A stretch of DNA of 43,663 bases, from the IMG/VR virus record IMGVR_UViG_3300033156_000258, positions 1 through 43,663 of that record; one strand, given 5' to 3'. The stretch comes from a virus. This document shows positions 1 to 6,587 of the stretch, one piece after another. The notes beneath the pieces were generated by a model. That model saw only the letters and a program-made list of their open reading frames with translations. It ran no database searches and had not been told where the DNA came from. The stretch's first letter is position 1. Each line of letters begins with the position of its first letter. The translations under genes and the position numbers were made by a program.

Positions 1-114
1 GTTCCCAAACCTGGGCCTGGAGGAGACGCCGCAAGAGCATATCGAGCGAATCGTAGCCATCTTTCGGGAAGTGCGGCGAGTGCTGCGGGATGACGGGGTG
101 GCGTGGCTGAATTA
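1..114. repeat. Terminal direct repeat, left copy
   Basis: Bases 1-114 are identical to bases 43550-43663. An open reading frame (the methyltransferase) runs through the join in frame. This means the window is a closed circle or a terminally redundant molecule of 43,549 unique bases. The repeat is short, so it may simply be the overlap an assembler leaves on a circular or circularly permuted genome, rather than a physical terminal repeat. Confidence 0.95.
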
Positions 115-1111
115 TGGGGATTGTTACGGAAGTGGCGAAATAGGCAGGCACGATAAAAACGCTGGAGGCGAATTTGATAGGCCAGGATGGAAGGGAATAG
201 AGAGGAATACCACCGGGCCGCGCAACCCATTACGACAAGGCAATCTCATGCTCATGCCGCACCGCATCGCCATCGCCCTGCAAGAGGATGGCTGGATAGT
301 CCGCCAGGATTTGGTCTGGTACAAGCGAAACCCGATGCCGGAGAGCGTGGCGGGATGGCGCTGGCAGGATGGCGCACTTCGCCGCAGCTCTTGGCGCCAC
401 ACCCGCGCGCATGAGTACGTCTTTATGCTCGTGAAGCAAATGGGATACTGGTGCAATCAAGAAGCCGTGCGCAAGGCATTCGCAGATGAGCGCAGAGGCA
501 GAGATGGCGGAAAAACTCGCAGAGTGCGCAACGTGGGCGGCCGCCAAGATGGCTTCACAACGCCGTATGGCTGGAAGAATGAGTATGGCAACCCTGGCCG
601 CAACCCGCGCTCAGTCATCGATATACCAACCAAGGCATATAGAGGCGCTCACTATGCGACATTCCCGCCAGACCTTATAGCGCCACTCATGCGAGCATCC
701 TGCCCGCGCTGGACCTGCCCAGTTTGCGGCACAGGATGGGCTCCAATCGTTCATCAAGATTGCGAAATAATCCACGGAGACGGCAAGCATATTGCGGGCG
801 CCGATCAAAAGGCCAAGGACGGCGATAAATCATTTGAGCAGCCTAGCAAATGGCGAAAACTATCCAAAGTTATTGCTTATGAGCCAAGCTGTGAGCATCC
901 ACACACGAAAGACGAAGCCATTCCGGGAATCGTTCTGGATCCATTCGTCGGCTCGGGCACAACCGTGATGGTCGCCAAGCAATTGCTTCGTCGAGCAATC
1001 GGCCTCGACATCAGCCGGCCTTATCTGGACGAGCAGGCCAAAGTTAGAACCGGCCTCGGGTCGCCAAGAAATGCCCTGGAGGGACTACCGCTCTTCGCAG
1101 GAGAAAAATGA
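1..1111 (+). CDS. DNA methyltransferase (N4-cytosine/N6-adenine type), C-terminal part; the gene starts at 43431 across the join
   Basis: Read with 43431-43663, this is a 409-residue SAM-dependent DNA methylase of the N-6/N-4 family. The catalytic motif TSPPYW lies at about residues 22-27, in the part encoded at the window end. The SAM-binding motif DPFVGSGT lies at about 353-360 (near base 940). This order, catalytic motif first and SAM motif last, is that of beta-class enzymes. Between them, about residues 274-340, is a Cys-rich insert (CPVCG, then further Cys and His) that looks like a zinc knuckle. The first ATG inside the window (71) is internal, at residue 64. No restriction endonuclease is adjacent, so an orphan methylase that protects phage DNA or marks it is likely (inference). 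The next gene begins directly after its stop codon. Confidence 0.93.
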   Translation, partial: FPNLGLEETPQEHIERIVAIFREVRRVLRDDGVAWLNYGDCYGSGEIGRHDKNAGGEFDRPGWKGIERNTTGPRNPLRQGNLMLMPHRIAIALQEDGWIVRQDLVWYKRNPMPESVAGWRWQDGALRRSSWRHTRAHEYVFMLVKQMGYWCNQEAVRKAFADERRGRDGGKTRRVRNVGGRQDGFTTPYGWKNEYGNPGRNPRSVIDIPTKAYRGAHYATFPPDLIAPLMRASCPRWTCPVCGTGWAPIVHQDCEIIHGDGKHIAGADQKAKDGDKSFEQPSKWRKLSKVIAYEPSCEHPHTKDEAIPGIVLDPFVGSGTTVMVAKQLLRRAIGLDISRPYLDEQAKVRTGLGSPRNALEGLPLFAGEK

Positions 1112-1456
1112 ATGAAACCTAAAAAGATTGCGCTGCCCGAGGCAACCGAGCCCCAATACATCACGCCCTACCTGCCCGCGGATGCGGAGCAAGATATCGA
1201 GATCTGCGAGCGGAGCGGCAAGGCGGCATTCATCAAGGTCATTGCGCAATCAGCGAATGCCGAAGAATGCAAGAACTGCGCCGGCATAGGCTTTATCTAT
1301 GTCTCATTCTGCCGGGCAGGCCCGATCAAATATCATCCGGGATCGGGCAGCATCGGCATCTGGCATGACGGCGACCATCTGCACGGCCGGGGCTGGTACG
1401 TGGTGGGCGAAACGCGCGCCTACCCATGCCCGCATTGCGGCAAGATGGGAGGATGA
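1112..1456 (+). CDS. Small Cys-rich hypothetical protein (114 aa)
   Basis: I do not recognise a family. The protein has a CxxC pair (ECKNCAG, about residues 52-58) and a C-terminal CPHCG, consistent with one treble-clef or DnaJ-like zinc site, with an aromatic, Gly-rich stretch between them. The start ATG follows the methyltransferase stop at once, and GCAGGAG just upstream is a good ribosome-binding site. It is the first of a row of small genes whose stops and starts nearly all overlap, so it is translated from the early rightward transcript. Confidence 0.75.
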   Translation: MKPKKIALPEATEPQYITPYLPADAEQDIEICERSGKAAFIKVIAQSANAEECKNCAGIGFIYVSFCRAGPIKYHPGSGSIGIWHDGDHLHGRGWYVVGETRAYPCPHCGKMGG

Positions 1457-1669
1457 GTGAAGCGCTATGCGATAACGATCCGCGGTAGGCGCAAGGAATG
1501 GTCTTTCCCCATCTGGGCCAAGCCGGAGCACGTGGAGGAGTGGCGGAAGGACGGCCTGATCGTGGACGAGGTTCTGAACGTGATCCCTAAGTGGGTTGTT
1601 GATCTGGGCCTGACCCGCCATTGGTGTTGGTTGCAGGACATCCTGTATGGCAGCCCGGAAGATGCGTGA
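1457..1669 (+). CDS. Hypothetical protein (70 aa), GTG start
   Basis: This is a short protein rich in Trp and charged residues (MKRYAITIRGRRKEWSFP at the N-terminus), of unknown function. The upstream stop at 1454-1456 is followed directly by the GTG. The ribosome-binding site GGGAGGATG belongs to the recurring junction sequence described in the findings. Its own stop overlaps the next start as TGATG. The start could instead be the ATG at 1453 in another frame, but the GTG frame keeps the gene tiled with its neighbours. Confidence 0.65.
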   Translation: MKRYAITIRGRRKEWSFPIWAKPEHVEEWRKDGLIVDEVLNVIPKWVVDLGLTRHWCWLQDILYGSPEDA

Positions 1670-1953
1670 TGGATAAGTCGCAACCGGAAGAGAGGCCGAG
1701 CGAGAGGCTATTTCGTCTGCACGAAGATCTCGCTCAGCTCAAGGATAAAAACCTGGAGCGCTCGGCAATCCTTGCATGGGAGGCCGTGTGCCTGGGTTGG
1801 CAAATCATCGAAATGACGGAAGAGGCGCAGGCAGCGAGGCCGCGCCAAGATGAAGAGATAGAGAGGTTCAGGCATATTGGAACAAAGGCATGGGCCAGGG
1901 CAAATCGCCGCAGGGCCAAGATGAATACCCTCGCCGCACAGGAGAATGAGTGA
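1669..1953 (+). CDS. Hypothetical helical protein (94 aa)
   Basis: This is a highly charged, predominantly helical protein (SERLFRLHEDLAQLKDKN near the start, a basic RRRAK stretch near the end) with no recognised domain. I chose the ATG at 1669 because it overlaps the previous stop as TGATG. A longer in-frame extension back to 1621 would overlap the upstream gene by 49 bases. Composition suggests a small soluble accessory protein of the early operon. Confidence 0.7.
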   Translation: MDKSQPEERPSERLFRLHEDLAQLKDKNLERSAILAWEAVCLGWQIIEMTEEAQAARPRQDEEIERFRHIGTKAWARANRRRAKMNTLAAQENE

Positions 1954-2207
1954 TGGAAAAAGTCGAGAGAAAAGGCCCGAAAATCTATCGTTGGGCATAC
2001 ACCGATGACAACAAAGCCATTGCCGGAGAATTCGTGCGGCTGAAGGATTATGCCAAGCTCGAGGCGGTAGCGAGGGCGGCCCGGAAGCTCCTTTGTCCCT
2101 CTCTTGAGGAGAGTGGCGTGTTTTGTGTTGTCTGCGGCACAAACATTCTGCATACGGACGCGCTGCTCAATGCGCTTGCCGCGGCGGGATATGGGGAGGA
2201 TGAATGA
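1953..2207 (+). CDS. Hypothetical protein (84 aa) with a LEAVA...LAAAGY module
   Basis: The function is unknown. Residues about 33-84 contain LEAVARAARKLLC, a CVVC pair, and the ending LLNALAAAGYGEDE. The 157-aa protein at 2401 has the same layout (LEAVAAAAHYLC ... IAAAGYAEDE), and the DNA around the two ends is nearly identical, so the two genes share a duplicated C-terminal module. The ATG at 1953 overlaps the preceding stop as TGATG, and the preceding GTG in frame is less likely. The 3' end overlaps the next gene as ATGA. Confidence 0.75.
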   Translation: MEKVERKGPKIYRWAYTDDNKAIAGEFVRLKDYAKLEAVARAARKLLCPSLEESGVFCVVCGTNILHTDALLNALAAAGYGEDE

Positions 2208-2401
2208 GCCACGATAATTACTACTGGGGAGGGCGGGGGAATTGTCCCAAGTGCGGGCGATGGGTCGGCCAGATAACGGGAACGATCAATGGCCTAGGCG
2301 AATTGGTAAAGGTCACGGGTGTTTGCAAGCATCATGGGGAAGTAGATCTCAGCGAGCAGGCATGGGATTACGACGATTTTGACCACGGGGAGGATGAGTG
2401 A
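2204..2401 (+). CDS. Small zinc-ribbon-like protein (65 aa)
   Basis: CPKCG near residue 14 and CKHHGE near residue 41 form a plausible Cys3His zinc ribbon. The C-terminus is strongly acidic (YDDFDHGEDE). Start and stop overlap neighbouring genes (ATGA upstream, TGATG downstream), which marks it as a translationally coupled member of the early operon. No function is known. Small zinc ribbons in phage early regions often bind nucleic acid or host polymerase, but nothing here proves that. Confidence 0.75.
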   Translation: MSHDNYYWGGRGNCPKCGRWVGQITGTINGLGELVKVTGVCKHHGEVDLSEQAWDYDDFDHGEDE

Positions 2402-2874
2402 TGAACGAGAAAGGATTATATCAAAAGTATAAGGTGGAGCATGCGGACGGCTCGCCCATTGATCCGCGCGCTCAATATCTGGTATTGCGCTTGGATGCCG
2501 GGGAGTATCTGTCCGCTTGTCGAGCCGGGGCGGCGGCATTTGCGGAGGCGGTTGAGCCACAAAATCCTAAGCTGGCGCAGGGCGTGAGGGACTTACTTTG
2601 TTTGCTGAAGCAGAGTGTGAGTGATGGGCGATTATCCACCCATTACAAGGCGCTGTGGGATGACTATGCCGCCCTCGAAGCCGAGAACAAGCGGCTGCTC
2701 AAGGAGCTCGACGAGCTTATTGCATGGCACGAGGGCGACGACTGTCCACGCGCCAGGCTCGAAGCCGTGGCGGCGGCGGCACACTATCTTTGCCAGATGA
2801 TGGATGGAGACTATTATCCGCTGACACGGTTGCGAAAAGCCATCGCCGCGGCGGGATATGCGGAGGATGAGTGA
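2401..2874 (+). CDS. Conserved phage hypothetical protein (157 aa)
   Basis: The N-terminus (YKVEHADGSPIDPRAQYLVL) resembles a widespread small phage protein of unknown function with a K/YxVxxxDG...YxVLxLD pattern. A helical, partly coiled-coil centre (ALEAENKRLLKELDELIAW) follows, then a C-terminal LEAVAAAAHYLC...AAAGYAEDE module shared with the protein at 1953. It therefore looks like a fusion of a common phage domain to the duplicated tail module. Both ends overlap their neighbours as TGATG. Confidence 0.8.
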   Translation: MNEKGLYQKYKVEHADGSPIDPRAQYLVLRLDAGEYLSACRAGAAAFAEAVEPQNPKLAQGVRDLLCLLKQSVSDGRLSTHYKALWDDYAALEAENKRLLKELDELIAWHEGDDCPRARLEAVAAAAHYLCQMMDGDYYPLTRLRKAIAAAGYAEDE

Positions 2875-3041
2875 TGGACGAATTTGGTGTACTGCTATTG
2901 GTTGCGGCTATGTTGGTGGCAATAGCAGGGATGCTCCTGCCCTTGCATTGGGCACCAAATCCCGTTGAGGTTAGGCGCGAGCTTGGTGGCATTGCACTGA
3001 CGTTATTCATTGTTGGTTGTATAGTTGTCTTGGGAGGATGA
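2874..3041 (+). CDS. Small two-helix membrane protein (55 aa)
   Basis: The frame from the ATG at 2874 encodes two hydrophobic segments, VLLLVAAMLVAIAGMLL (residues 6-22) and IALTLFIVGCIVVLG (40-54). A short loop containing VEVRREL separates them, so the protein should span the membrane as a hairpin. The ATG overlaps the previous stop as TGATG after GGAGGATGAG, and the stop at 3039-3041 is followed by another copy of the same junction. It lies in the early operon, far from the lysis genes, so a role in membrane association or superinfection exclusion is possible but unproven. Confidence 0.75.
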   Translation: MDEFGVLLLVAAMLVAIAGMLLPLHWAPNPVEVRRELGGIALTLFIVGCIVVLGG

Positions 3042-3044
3042 GTG

Positions 3045-3347
3045 ATGGACGCGACAAAAGCCAGGAGCATTGACTATTCAAGATTGCCGCAGCATATGAG
3101 GGGAGGGATGCAGAGATACATCGAGCAGGGCATCCCGCCGGGCGGATTCCTCGCTGCCATTCTAGCGAATGATCTAGTGCTGGCCGCTATGCGCGCCGAT
3201 GCCATAAATCAGCATCAGCTATTCGATTATGCCCATTTTCTATACAACCAGGCGCCCCGGGATTGTTGGGGATGCCAAGAGGCAATTGATGAATGGATCG
3301 AGCAGGGCGGCTTGAAAGGCATACAAGCTCACGAAAGGAGCGAATGA
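3045..3347 (+). CDS. Conserved phage hypothetical protein (100 aa)
   Basis: The pattern MQRYIEQGIPPGGFLAAIL, then NDL...ADAIN, then YNQAPRDCWG and WIEQGGL matches a small conserved phage family of unknown function that I recognise by its central RYIExGIxPGxFLxAVLxNDL core. I chose the ATG at 3045; a GTG at 3042 is also in frame. The 3' end overlaps the next gene. Members usually lie in early or replication regions, as here. Confidence 0.8.
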   Translation: MDATKARSIDYSRLPQHMRGGMQRYIEQGIPPGGFLAAILANDLVLAAMRADAINQHQLFDYAHFLYNQAPRDCWGCQEAIDEWIEQGGLKGIQAHERSE

Positions 3348-3610
3348 TGTCCGAGCAAGCAGAGAGAGAATTGCAAGTTCGTAGCCAATTGAAGTACCTC
3401 AACAACATCATTGACACAATCGAAGCCCAAATGACAACGCTCGAGGCCAGATTGCAAAGTGTCCTTACCCCGCCAATGCCAAAGACGGCGGAACCCGAGC
3501 CCATAGAGGACGATCTTGTGCCTCTCGCCCAGGAAATCGCAGACTTCCGAAAACGGCTCATCATAATCAGCCAGCAATTCGACGACATAGACGAAAGGCT
3601 GGAGCTCTAG
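3347..3610 (+). CDS. Coiled-coil hypothetical protein (87 aa)
   Basis: Residues about 5-38 form a long amphipathic helix suited to a coiled coil (LKYLNNIIDTIEAQMTTLEA). A Pro-rich linker and a second helix to the end follow. An AAAGGAG at 3334-3340 gives the better spacing to the second of two adjacent ATGs (3347), although 3344 makes the usual ATGA overlap. No function is recognised; a dimerising accessory factor is likely. Confidence 0.75.
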   Translation: MSEQAERELQVRSQLKYLNNIIDTIEAQMTTLEARLQSVLTPPMPKTAEPEPIEDDLVPLAQEIADFRKRLIIISQQFDDIDERLEL

Positions 3611-3615
3611 CCGCC

Positions 3616-3978
3616 GTGACCGATCCTGACGACCGCATCCGAAGCCTGATCCTCAAGCGCCTGTATGCCCGGCGCGGCGAACCCGTCTCGCGAAGGCAGC
3701 TCCTCAGCTATGTAATCCAGCACATGCCCCAGGGCCAGCGCAATATCAGCGACCGGGATCTGCGCCGCCATATCGAATGGCTCCGCAACAACACCGATAA
3801 GGGCTCGCTCATTTGCGCTTCCGCTGGGAAAAAGGGATACTGGATCGCCCGGGACCTCGGGGATATCCTCGAGGCCTACCGCGAAGAGCGCAAGCGGGCC
3901 ATCACGCTGCTCATGACCATGAGGCGCCGCCTGCGCCGGGCTTACGCCGTTTTCGGAGGGCAGGATAGGCTTCTATGA
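3616..3978 (+). CDS. Winged-helix DNA-binding protein (120 aa)
   Basis: Residues about 1-75 read as a winged helix: helix SLILKRLYARRG, helix SRRQLLSYVIQH, recognition-type helix SDRDLRRHIEWLRN, then a wing ending in GKKGYWIARDLGDI. A basic helix (YREERKRAI, MRRRLRRAYAVF) closes the protein. This layout is common in small phage DNA-binding proteins near replication and recombination genes. The start is the GTG at 3616, just after the previous stop, and the end overlaps the nuclease gene as ATGA, so the two may act together. Confidence 0.75.
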   Translation: MTDPDDRIRSLILKRLYARRGEPVSRRQLLSYVIQHMPQGQRNISDRDLRRHIEWLRNNTDKGSLICASAGKKGYWIARDLGDILEAYREERKRAITLLMTMRRRLRRAYAVFGGQDRLL

Positions 3979-4355
3979 GCGACGATCTGCTTGCGAAAGC
4001 CATGCTCGAGGCTGTCATGCCGCGCTATCGCTCCAGGGCCGAGGCTGTATGGGCAAGCATGGGCCGGTTCATAATCGAGAATGAGCTCGATCTCGAAGTG
4101 ATCCTTACCCGCTATGAGCCGCTGGGATTCAACCTGCCCGGAGGCCGCTACACCCCCGACTTTCTCTACATCCACGAGGACGGCACCCTGACGCTGGTCG
4201 AAGTCAAGGCCTCCTCCAAGCAAAAGGGATACAGAGATAGCCGCGCCAAGCTGCGGGCTGCTGCAGCCGTTTTCCCCTGGTGCCGCTGGTTCATGGCGAC
4301 CCGCATCCCAGATCGGCAAGGCGGCGGATGGAAGCTCGAACAGATCAACGCATAG
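3975..4355 (+). CDS. PD-(D/E)XK endonuclease-like protein (126 aa)
   Basis: The core signature is complete: YTPDFLYI (about residues 58-65) supplies the PD, and LVEVKASS (about 73-80) supplies the ExK. A helix containing SRAKLRAAAAVFPW follows, as in small PD-(D/E)XK nucleases and Holliday-junction-resolvase-like phage proteins. Length is typical of a single-domain nuclease. The likely role is branch resolution or end processing in replication or packaging (family inference). It is coupled to the winged-helix gene upstream and overlaps the next gene. Confidence 0.8.
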   Translation: MSDDLLAKAMLEAVMPRYRSRAEAVWASMGRFIIENELDLEVILTRYEPLGFNLPGGRYTPDFLYIHEDGTLTLVEVKASSKQKGYRDSRAKLRAAAAVFPWCRWFMATRIPDRQGGGWKLEQINA

Positions 4356-4891
4356 ATTATGCCGAGATCGTGCCGGGCGATGATCAAGATGCCCTGATTC
4401 AACTCGCTGAAAGTATCGATCAATCTGAATGGGCCATAGGCCGCTACGTCAGCGAGCGCTACGACCAGCTCAAAGATCGCTTCACCCGATGGCAAATCTG
4501 CCTTGCGGTCGCCTACTGGACCAAGCAAGAGCCCAACACCATCCGCGACTGGGAATACTGCGCGCGATACGTCCCGCAGGAAGTGATCGATGAATTCCCC
4601 TCCCTGGGCCGATCGCATTTCCGGCTGCTCATCCCCTACTGCGAAGGCGCCGGCGACTACGTGGACCTGCTCAACGCCTGGATGACGGATCCCGCCACCC
4701 AAACGCACTCCGTTCGCTCCCTGGCCCGCTTCCTGACCCAAAACAAGCGCAGCTCGCCGGGATGGTACGACCGCTTCCTTCGCGTGCGCTCGAGCATGAG
4801 CAAGCTAAAAGACGACAAGGCCGCCAGCCCAAGAGTTAGACTGGCGGCCAAGCGCTTCCTCAGCGATACGCGATGGGATTTGAAAGACTAG
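4328..4891 (+). CDS. Hypothetical protein at the end of the early operon (187 aa)
   Basis: The family is not recognised. The protein is mostly helical and rich in Trp and Arg (DRFTRWQICLAVAYWTKQ near residue 50), with a middle region SHFRLLIPYC and a basic C-terminus. The pattern of a helical core that selects, scores and then ends basic is seen in phage DNA-binding factors, but this is weak. I chose the ATG at 4328, inside the nuclease end; the frame is open further upstream to 4280. It is the last gene before the converging leftward unit. Confidence 0.6.
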   Translation: MEARTDQRIDYAEIVPGDDQDALIQLAESIDQSEWAIGRYVSERYDQLKDRFTRWQICLAVAYWTKQEPNTIRDWEYCARYVPQEVIDEFPSLGRSHFRLLIPYCEGAGDYVDLLNAWMTDPATQTHSVRSLARFLTQNKRSSPGWYDRFLRVRSSMSKLKDDKAASPRVRLAAKRFLSDTRWDLKD

Positions 4892-4961
4892 TCGTATGGA
4901 GTCACGAAGCCCATAAGCCTCAGGATCCTCCTAACGGCCAGCTTGAGCAATCGCCGTATTC
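4892..4961. other. Convergent intergenic gap between the early rightward and leftward operons
   Basis: Seventy bases separate two converging transcription units. I see no strong hairpin followed by a T-run. It contains GTCACGAAGC at 4901-4910, an exact half of the iteron repeated in the initiator gene at 42.5 kb, and a palindromic AGGATCCT. Whether the half-iteron has a role is unknown. Confidence 0.5.
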
Positions 4962-5216
4962 TCATTTGGCCCTCGCGCTATCAAGCCAGGAAGCCAGAGT
5001 TTCAAGGCCAATCCATCGCTCAGCCCTGCCGGTTCCATCGCAGGCATCGCACGCCTGCCGATCGTCCCGAAGTTTGCCGGGATGATTATGCAGCACGGGA
5101 TCGGCAACATGCGCGCCGCACTCCTCGCAGGTAAATAACCCCTGCCAGCCCCTTCCCGTGCAAGCCGGGCATGGAGCCTCGATCTTGACGAAAAACTCCA
5201 CCCATTTTGTGCCCAT
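4962..5216 (-). CDS. DnaJ-type zinc-finger-like protein (84 aa)
   Basis: Two Cys clusters are visible, CPACTGRG with CEECG (about residues 16-34) and CDACDGTG (about 56-63). They resemble the CxxCxGxG repeats of DnaJ zinc-binding domains. A start at 5216 is preceded on this strand by AGGAGGGAATTGAA, an excellent ribosome-binding site. It is the last gene of the leftward unit. It has no J domain, so it is a stand-alone zinc module of unknown partner. Confidence 0.75.
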   Translation of the reverse strand: MGTKWVEFFVKIEAPCPACTGRGWQGLFTCEECGAHVADPVLHNHPGKLRDDRQACDACDGTGRAERWIGLETLASWLDSARAK

Positions 5217-5234
5217 TTCAATTCCCTCCTATGC

Positions 5235-5570
5235 TTAGAACTCATATGGATCGATCCGCTCGCCCATCTCGATCAGCTCCCGCCGGCCATCTCCGCCGCT
5301 CCGCGACCAGCCGCAGTAGCACCGCGCCAGGCCCCAATGGTTGCCACATTCGCTGCAGACCCACGCGCCGCAATAGCCGTCGAGCTCGTAGGCGCCAAGC
5401 GTCCCGCAATCCGGGCATGGATCCACTAGATAGGCCCGGCCCATCTTGCGGATGCGCCGCTTGATCCTGACCGCCTGGCGCGCCCTGCGCTGGCTTATAT
5501 GCCCATCGGCCAGCTTCGGCCCGTTCATGATCGCCTCAAGTGCATTCAGCATCGTTTCTAAGCTTGGCAT
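5235..5570 (-). CDS. Zinc-ribbon hypothetical protein (111 aa)
   Basis: The first half is a basic helical region (SQRRARQAVRIKRRIRKMG). The second half holds CPDCG, then CGAWVCSECGNHWG, and a final RCYCGW, giving at least two metal-binding knuckles. The start has AAGGGAG a suitable distance upstream and lies one base beyond the end of the upstream gene. The mix of basic helix and zinc ribbon suggests nucleic-acid binding; no family name is certain. Confidence 0.75.
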   Translation of the reverse strand: MPSLETMLNALEAIMNGPKLADGHISQRRARQAVRIKRRIRKMGRAYLVDPCPDCGTLGAYELDGYCGAWVCSECGNHWGLARCYCGWSRSGGDGRRELIEMGERIDPYEF

Positions 5571-5571
5571 G

Positions 5572-5877
5572 TCAGTCTCCCTTCATGATAATCGCTTGCG
5601 GCAACCGCTGCAGCCAGCATGATATGCTGAGCTCACTCAAGGAAGTAAAAAAGTTATGCAGCGTGCCATAATCGATTTCTTCCGCAGCCTTGCTCACCAA
5701 CAATCTTGATAGGCTCTGCTCTGGCCTCTCAATCTCAAGCATTTGATCCTCGACAAAGGCGCGCAGGGCTTCAGTTCCCTTTTGCGCGGCCTCGAGGGCT
5801 GCGAGAAAGTCGCGCCTATCGCTGGTAAGCCAAAAGAATACGGCCCAAGTTTGGAAGTTTCGCCAGCCATTATGCAT
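5572..5877 (-). CDS. Conserved phage hypothetical protein, NGWxNxxTW type (101 aa)
   Basis: The N-terminus HNGWRNFQTWAVFFWL matches the NGWxNYxTWxVxLW signature found at the start of a widespread small phage protein family of unknown function. I chose the start at 5877 because GGGAGG lies five bases upstream on this strand; an in-frame ATG at 5901 would overlap the G-quadruplex leader. The rest is helical and acidic. Confidence 0.75.
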   Translation of the reverse strand: MHNGWRNFQTWAVFFWLTSDRRDFLAALEAAQKGTEALRAFVEDQMLEIERPEQSLSRLLVSKAAEEIDYGTLHNFFTSLSELSISCWLQRLPQAIIMKGD

Positions 5878-5892
5878 TTTAGCCTCCCTCTG

Positions 5893-5907
5893 CCCACCCA
5901 CCCGCCC
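5893..5907 (-). promoter_or_regulatory. G-quadruplex motif in the leader of the 5877 gene
   Basis: On the minus (sense) strand this reads GGGCGGGTGGGTGGG: four G3 runs separated by single-base loops, the most stable class of intramolecular parallel G-quadruplex. It lies just upstream of the ribosome-binding site GGGAGG. Identical 15-mers occur at 6148-6162 and 7225-7239, all in leaders of the leftward operon. Confidence 0.7.
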
Positions 5908-5915
5908 TTGATACT

Positions 5916-6131
5916 CTAAAGCCAGCCTATGCGCCTCAGCTCCGACTCATGTACCAGGCGATCAACCGGCTGCTGACCTGGCCCAAAGAACACAAGACAT
6001 TTGAAGTTGCCATGATCATCCGGCCCATGCGCATCGATCATGTAGGGGAAGGCCTCGCCCTCAACCTCGAGGCGCGTCTCCGGATCCTTCCAAACCTTGA
6101 TCAACGGAATAGGTTGCGGCTTGCTGCTCAT
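5916..6131 (-). CDS. Hypothetical protein (71 aa)
   Basis: This is a compact beta-rich sequence (IKVWKDPETRLEVEGEAF, then FKCLVFFGPGQQPVDRLVHESEL) without known motifs. The pattern resembles a small SH3-like fold, in which a beta-barrel ends with a short helix. The start at 6131 has AGGAGG at ideal spacing, and the leader holds the second copy of the G-quadruplex motif. Position within a tight operon supports it as a real gene. Confidence 0.7.
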   Translation of the reverse strand: MSSKPQPIPLIKVWKDPETRLEVEGEAFPYMIDAHGPDDHGNFKCLVFFGPGQQPVDRLVHESELRRIGWL

Positions 6132-6147
6132 CTATTGCCTCCTACTG

Positions 6148-6162
6148 CCCACCCACCCGCCC
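6148..6162 (-). promoter_or_regulatory. G-quadruplex motif in the leader of the 6131 gene
   Basis: The same GGGCGGGTGGGTGGG 15-mer as at 5893-5907, again on the sense strand and again followed within a few bases by the ribosome-binding site (AGGAGG). The flanking bases GGGC-AG-(T/A) are also shared with the first copy, so the conserved unit is longer than the G-runs alone. Confidence 0.7.
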
Positions 6163-6171
6163 TATCCTGGC

Positions 6172-6390
6172 CTAGATGATGCCAAGGATCCTCAACGGCG
6201 ATCGATACCCATGCGGGCATACGCCGTCCGGCTCGACTATGCACCCGTCGATTGTCTCGACCGTGCCGAAGTAATCCATCTCATCGGCCAGGCCCACAAG
6301 GTCAAGATTGCTCGCCCATAGGTACTCGTCGCGTTGGCTATATCGCCTCTGCTGCCCTTCCTGCTCGGTCTGCCCAATACACTCATTCAT
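6172..6390 (-). CDS. Hypothetical protein (72 aa)
   Basis: This is an acidic small protein with no recognised domain (LDLVGLADEMDYFGTVETID in the centre). The start at 6390 overlaps the upstream stop as ATGA, and GGAGG lies upstream. The function is unknown. Confidence 0.65.
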   Translation of the reverse strand: MNECIGQTEQEGQQRRYSQRDEYLWASNLDLVGLADEMDYFGTVETIDGCIVEPDGVCPHGYRSPLRILGII

Positions 6391-6587
6391 TGCTGCTCGC
6401 CTCCGTTCTTCTCTGCCCGGATCGCCAGCTCTTCCGCCAGGTCAGCGATCAGCCCAGCAAAGAATTCCCGATCGCCTGGCCTAATCAAGGCGGAAAGCTT
6501 GTGCACATACTCCGCAATCGCTGCAGCTATGCGCTTCGACTCCATGTCCCTATGCACCCTCGGCCTCCCGCTGCTATAGCTTTCCAT
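6387..6587 (-). CDS. Hypothetical helical protein (66 aa)
   Basis: The sequence after the start is a run of amphipathic helices (SKRIAAAIAEYVHKLSALI, then FFAGLIADLAEELAIRAEK). I prefer the start at 6587, five bases after GGGAGG, to the in-frame ATG at 6605. Its start lies inside the end of the clamp-like gene, and its stop overlaps the next start as ATGA, so it is translated by coupling. The function is unknown. Confidence 0.7.
   Translation of the reverse strand: MESYSSGRPRVHRDMESKRIAAAIAEYVHKLSALIRPGDREFFAGLIADLAEELAIRAEKNGGEQQ

Noticed and set aside
1-114. Physical terminal repeat as a packaging end
   Set aside because: The boundary lies inside a methyltransferase gene with no nearby motif, and the length is like an assembly overlap; circularity is the simpler reading.
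2631-2642. TTATCCACC, near a DnaA box
   Set aside because: A single imperfect match within a coding region, far from the iterons; expected by chance.
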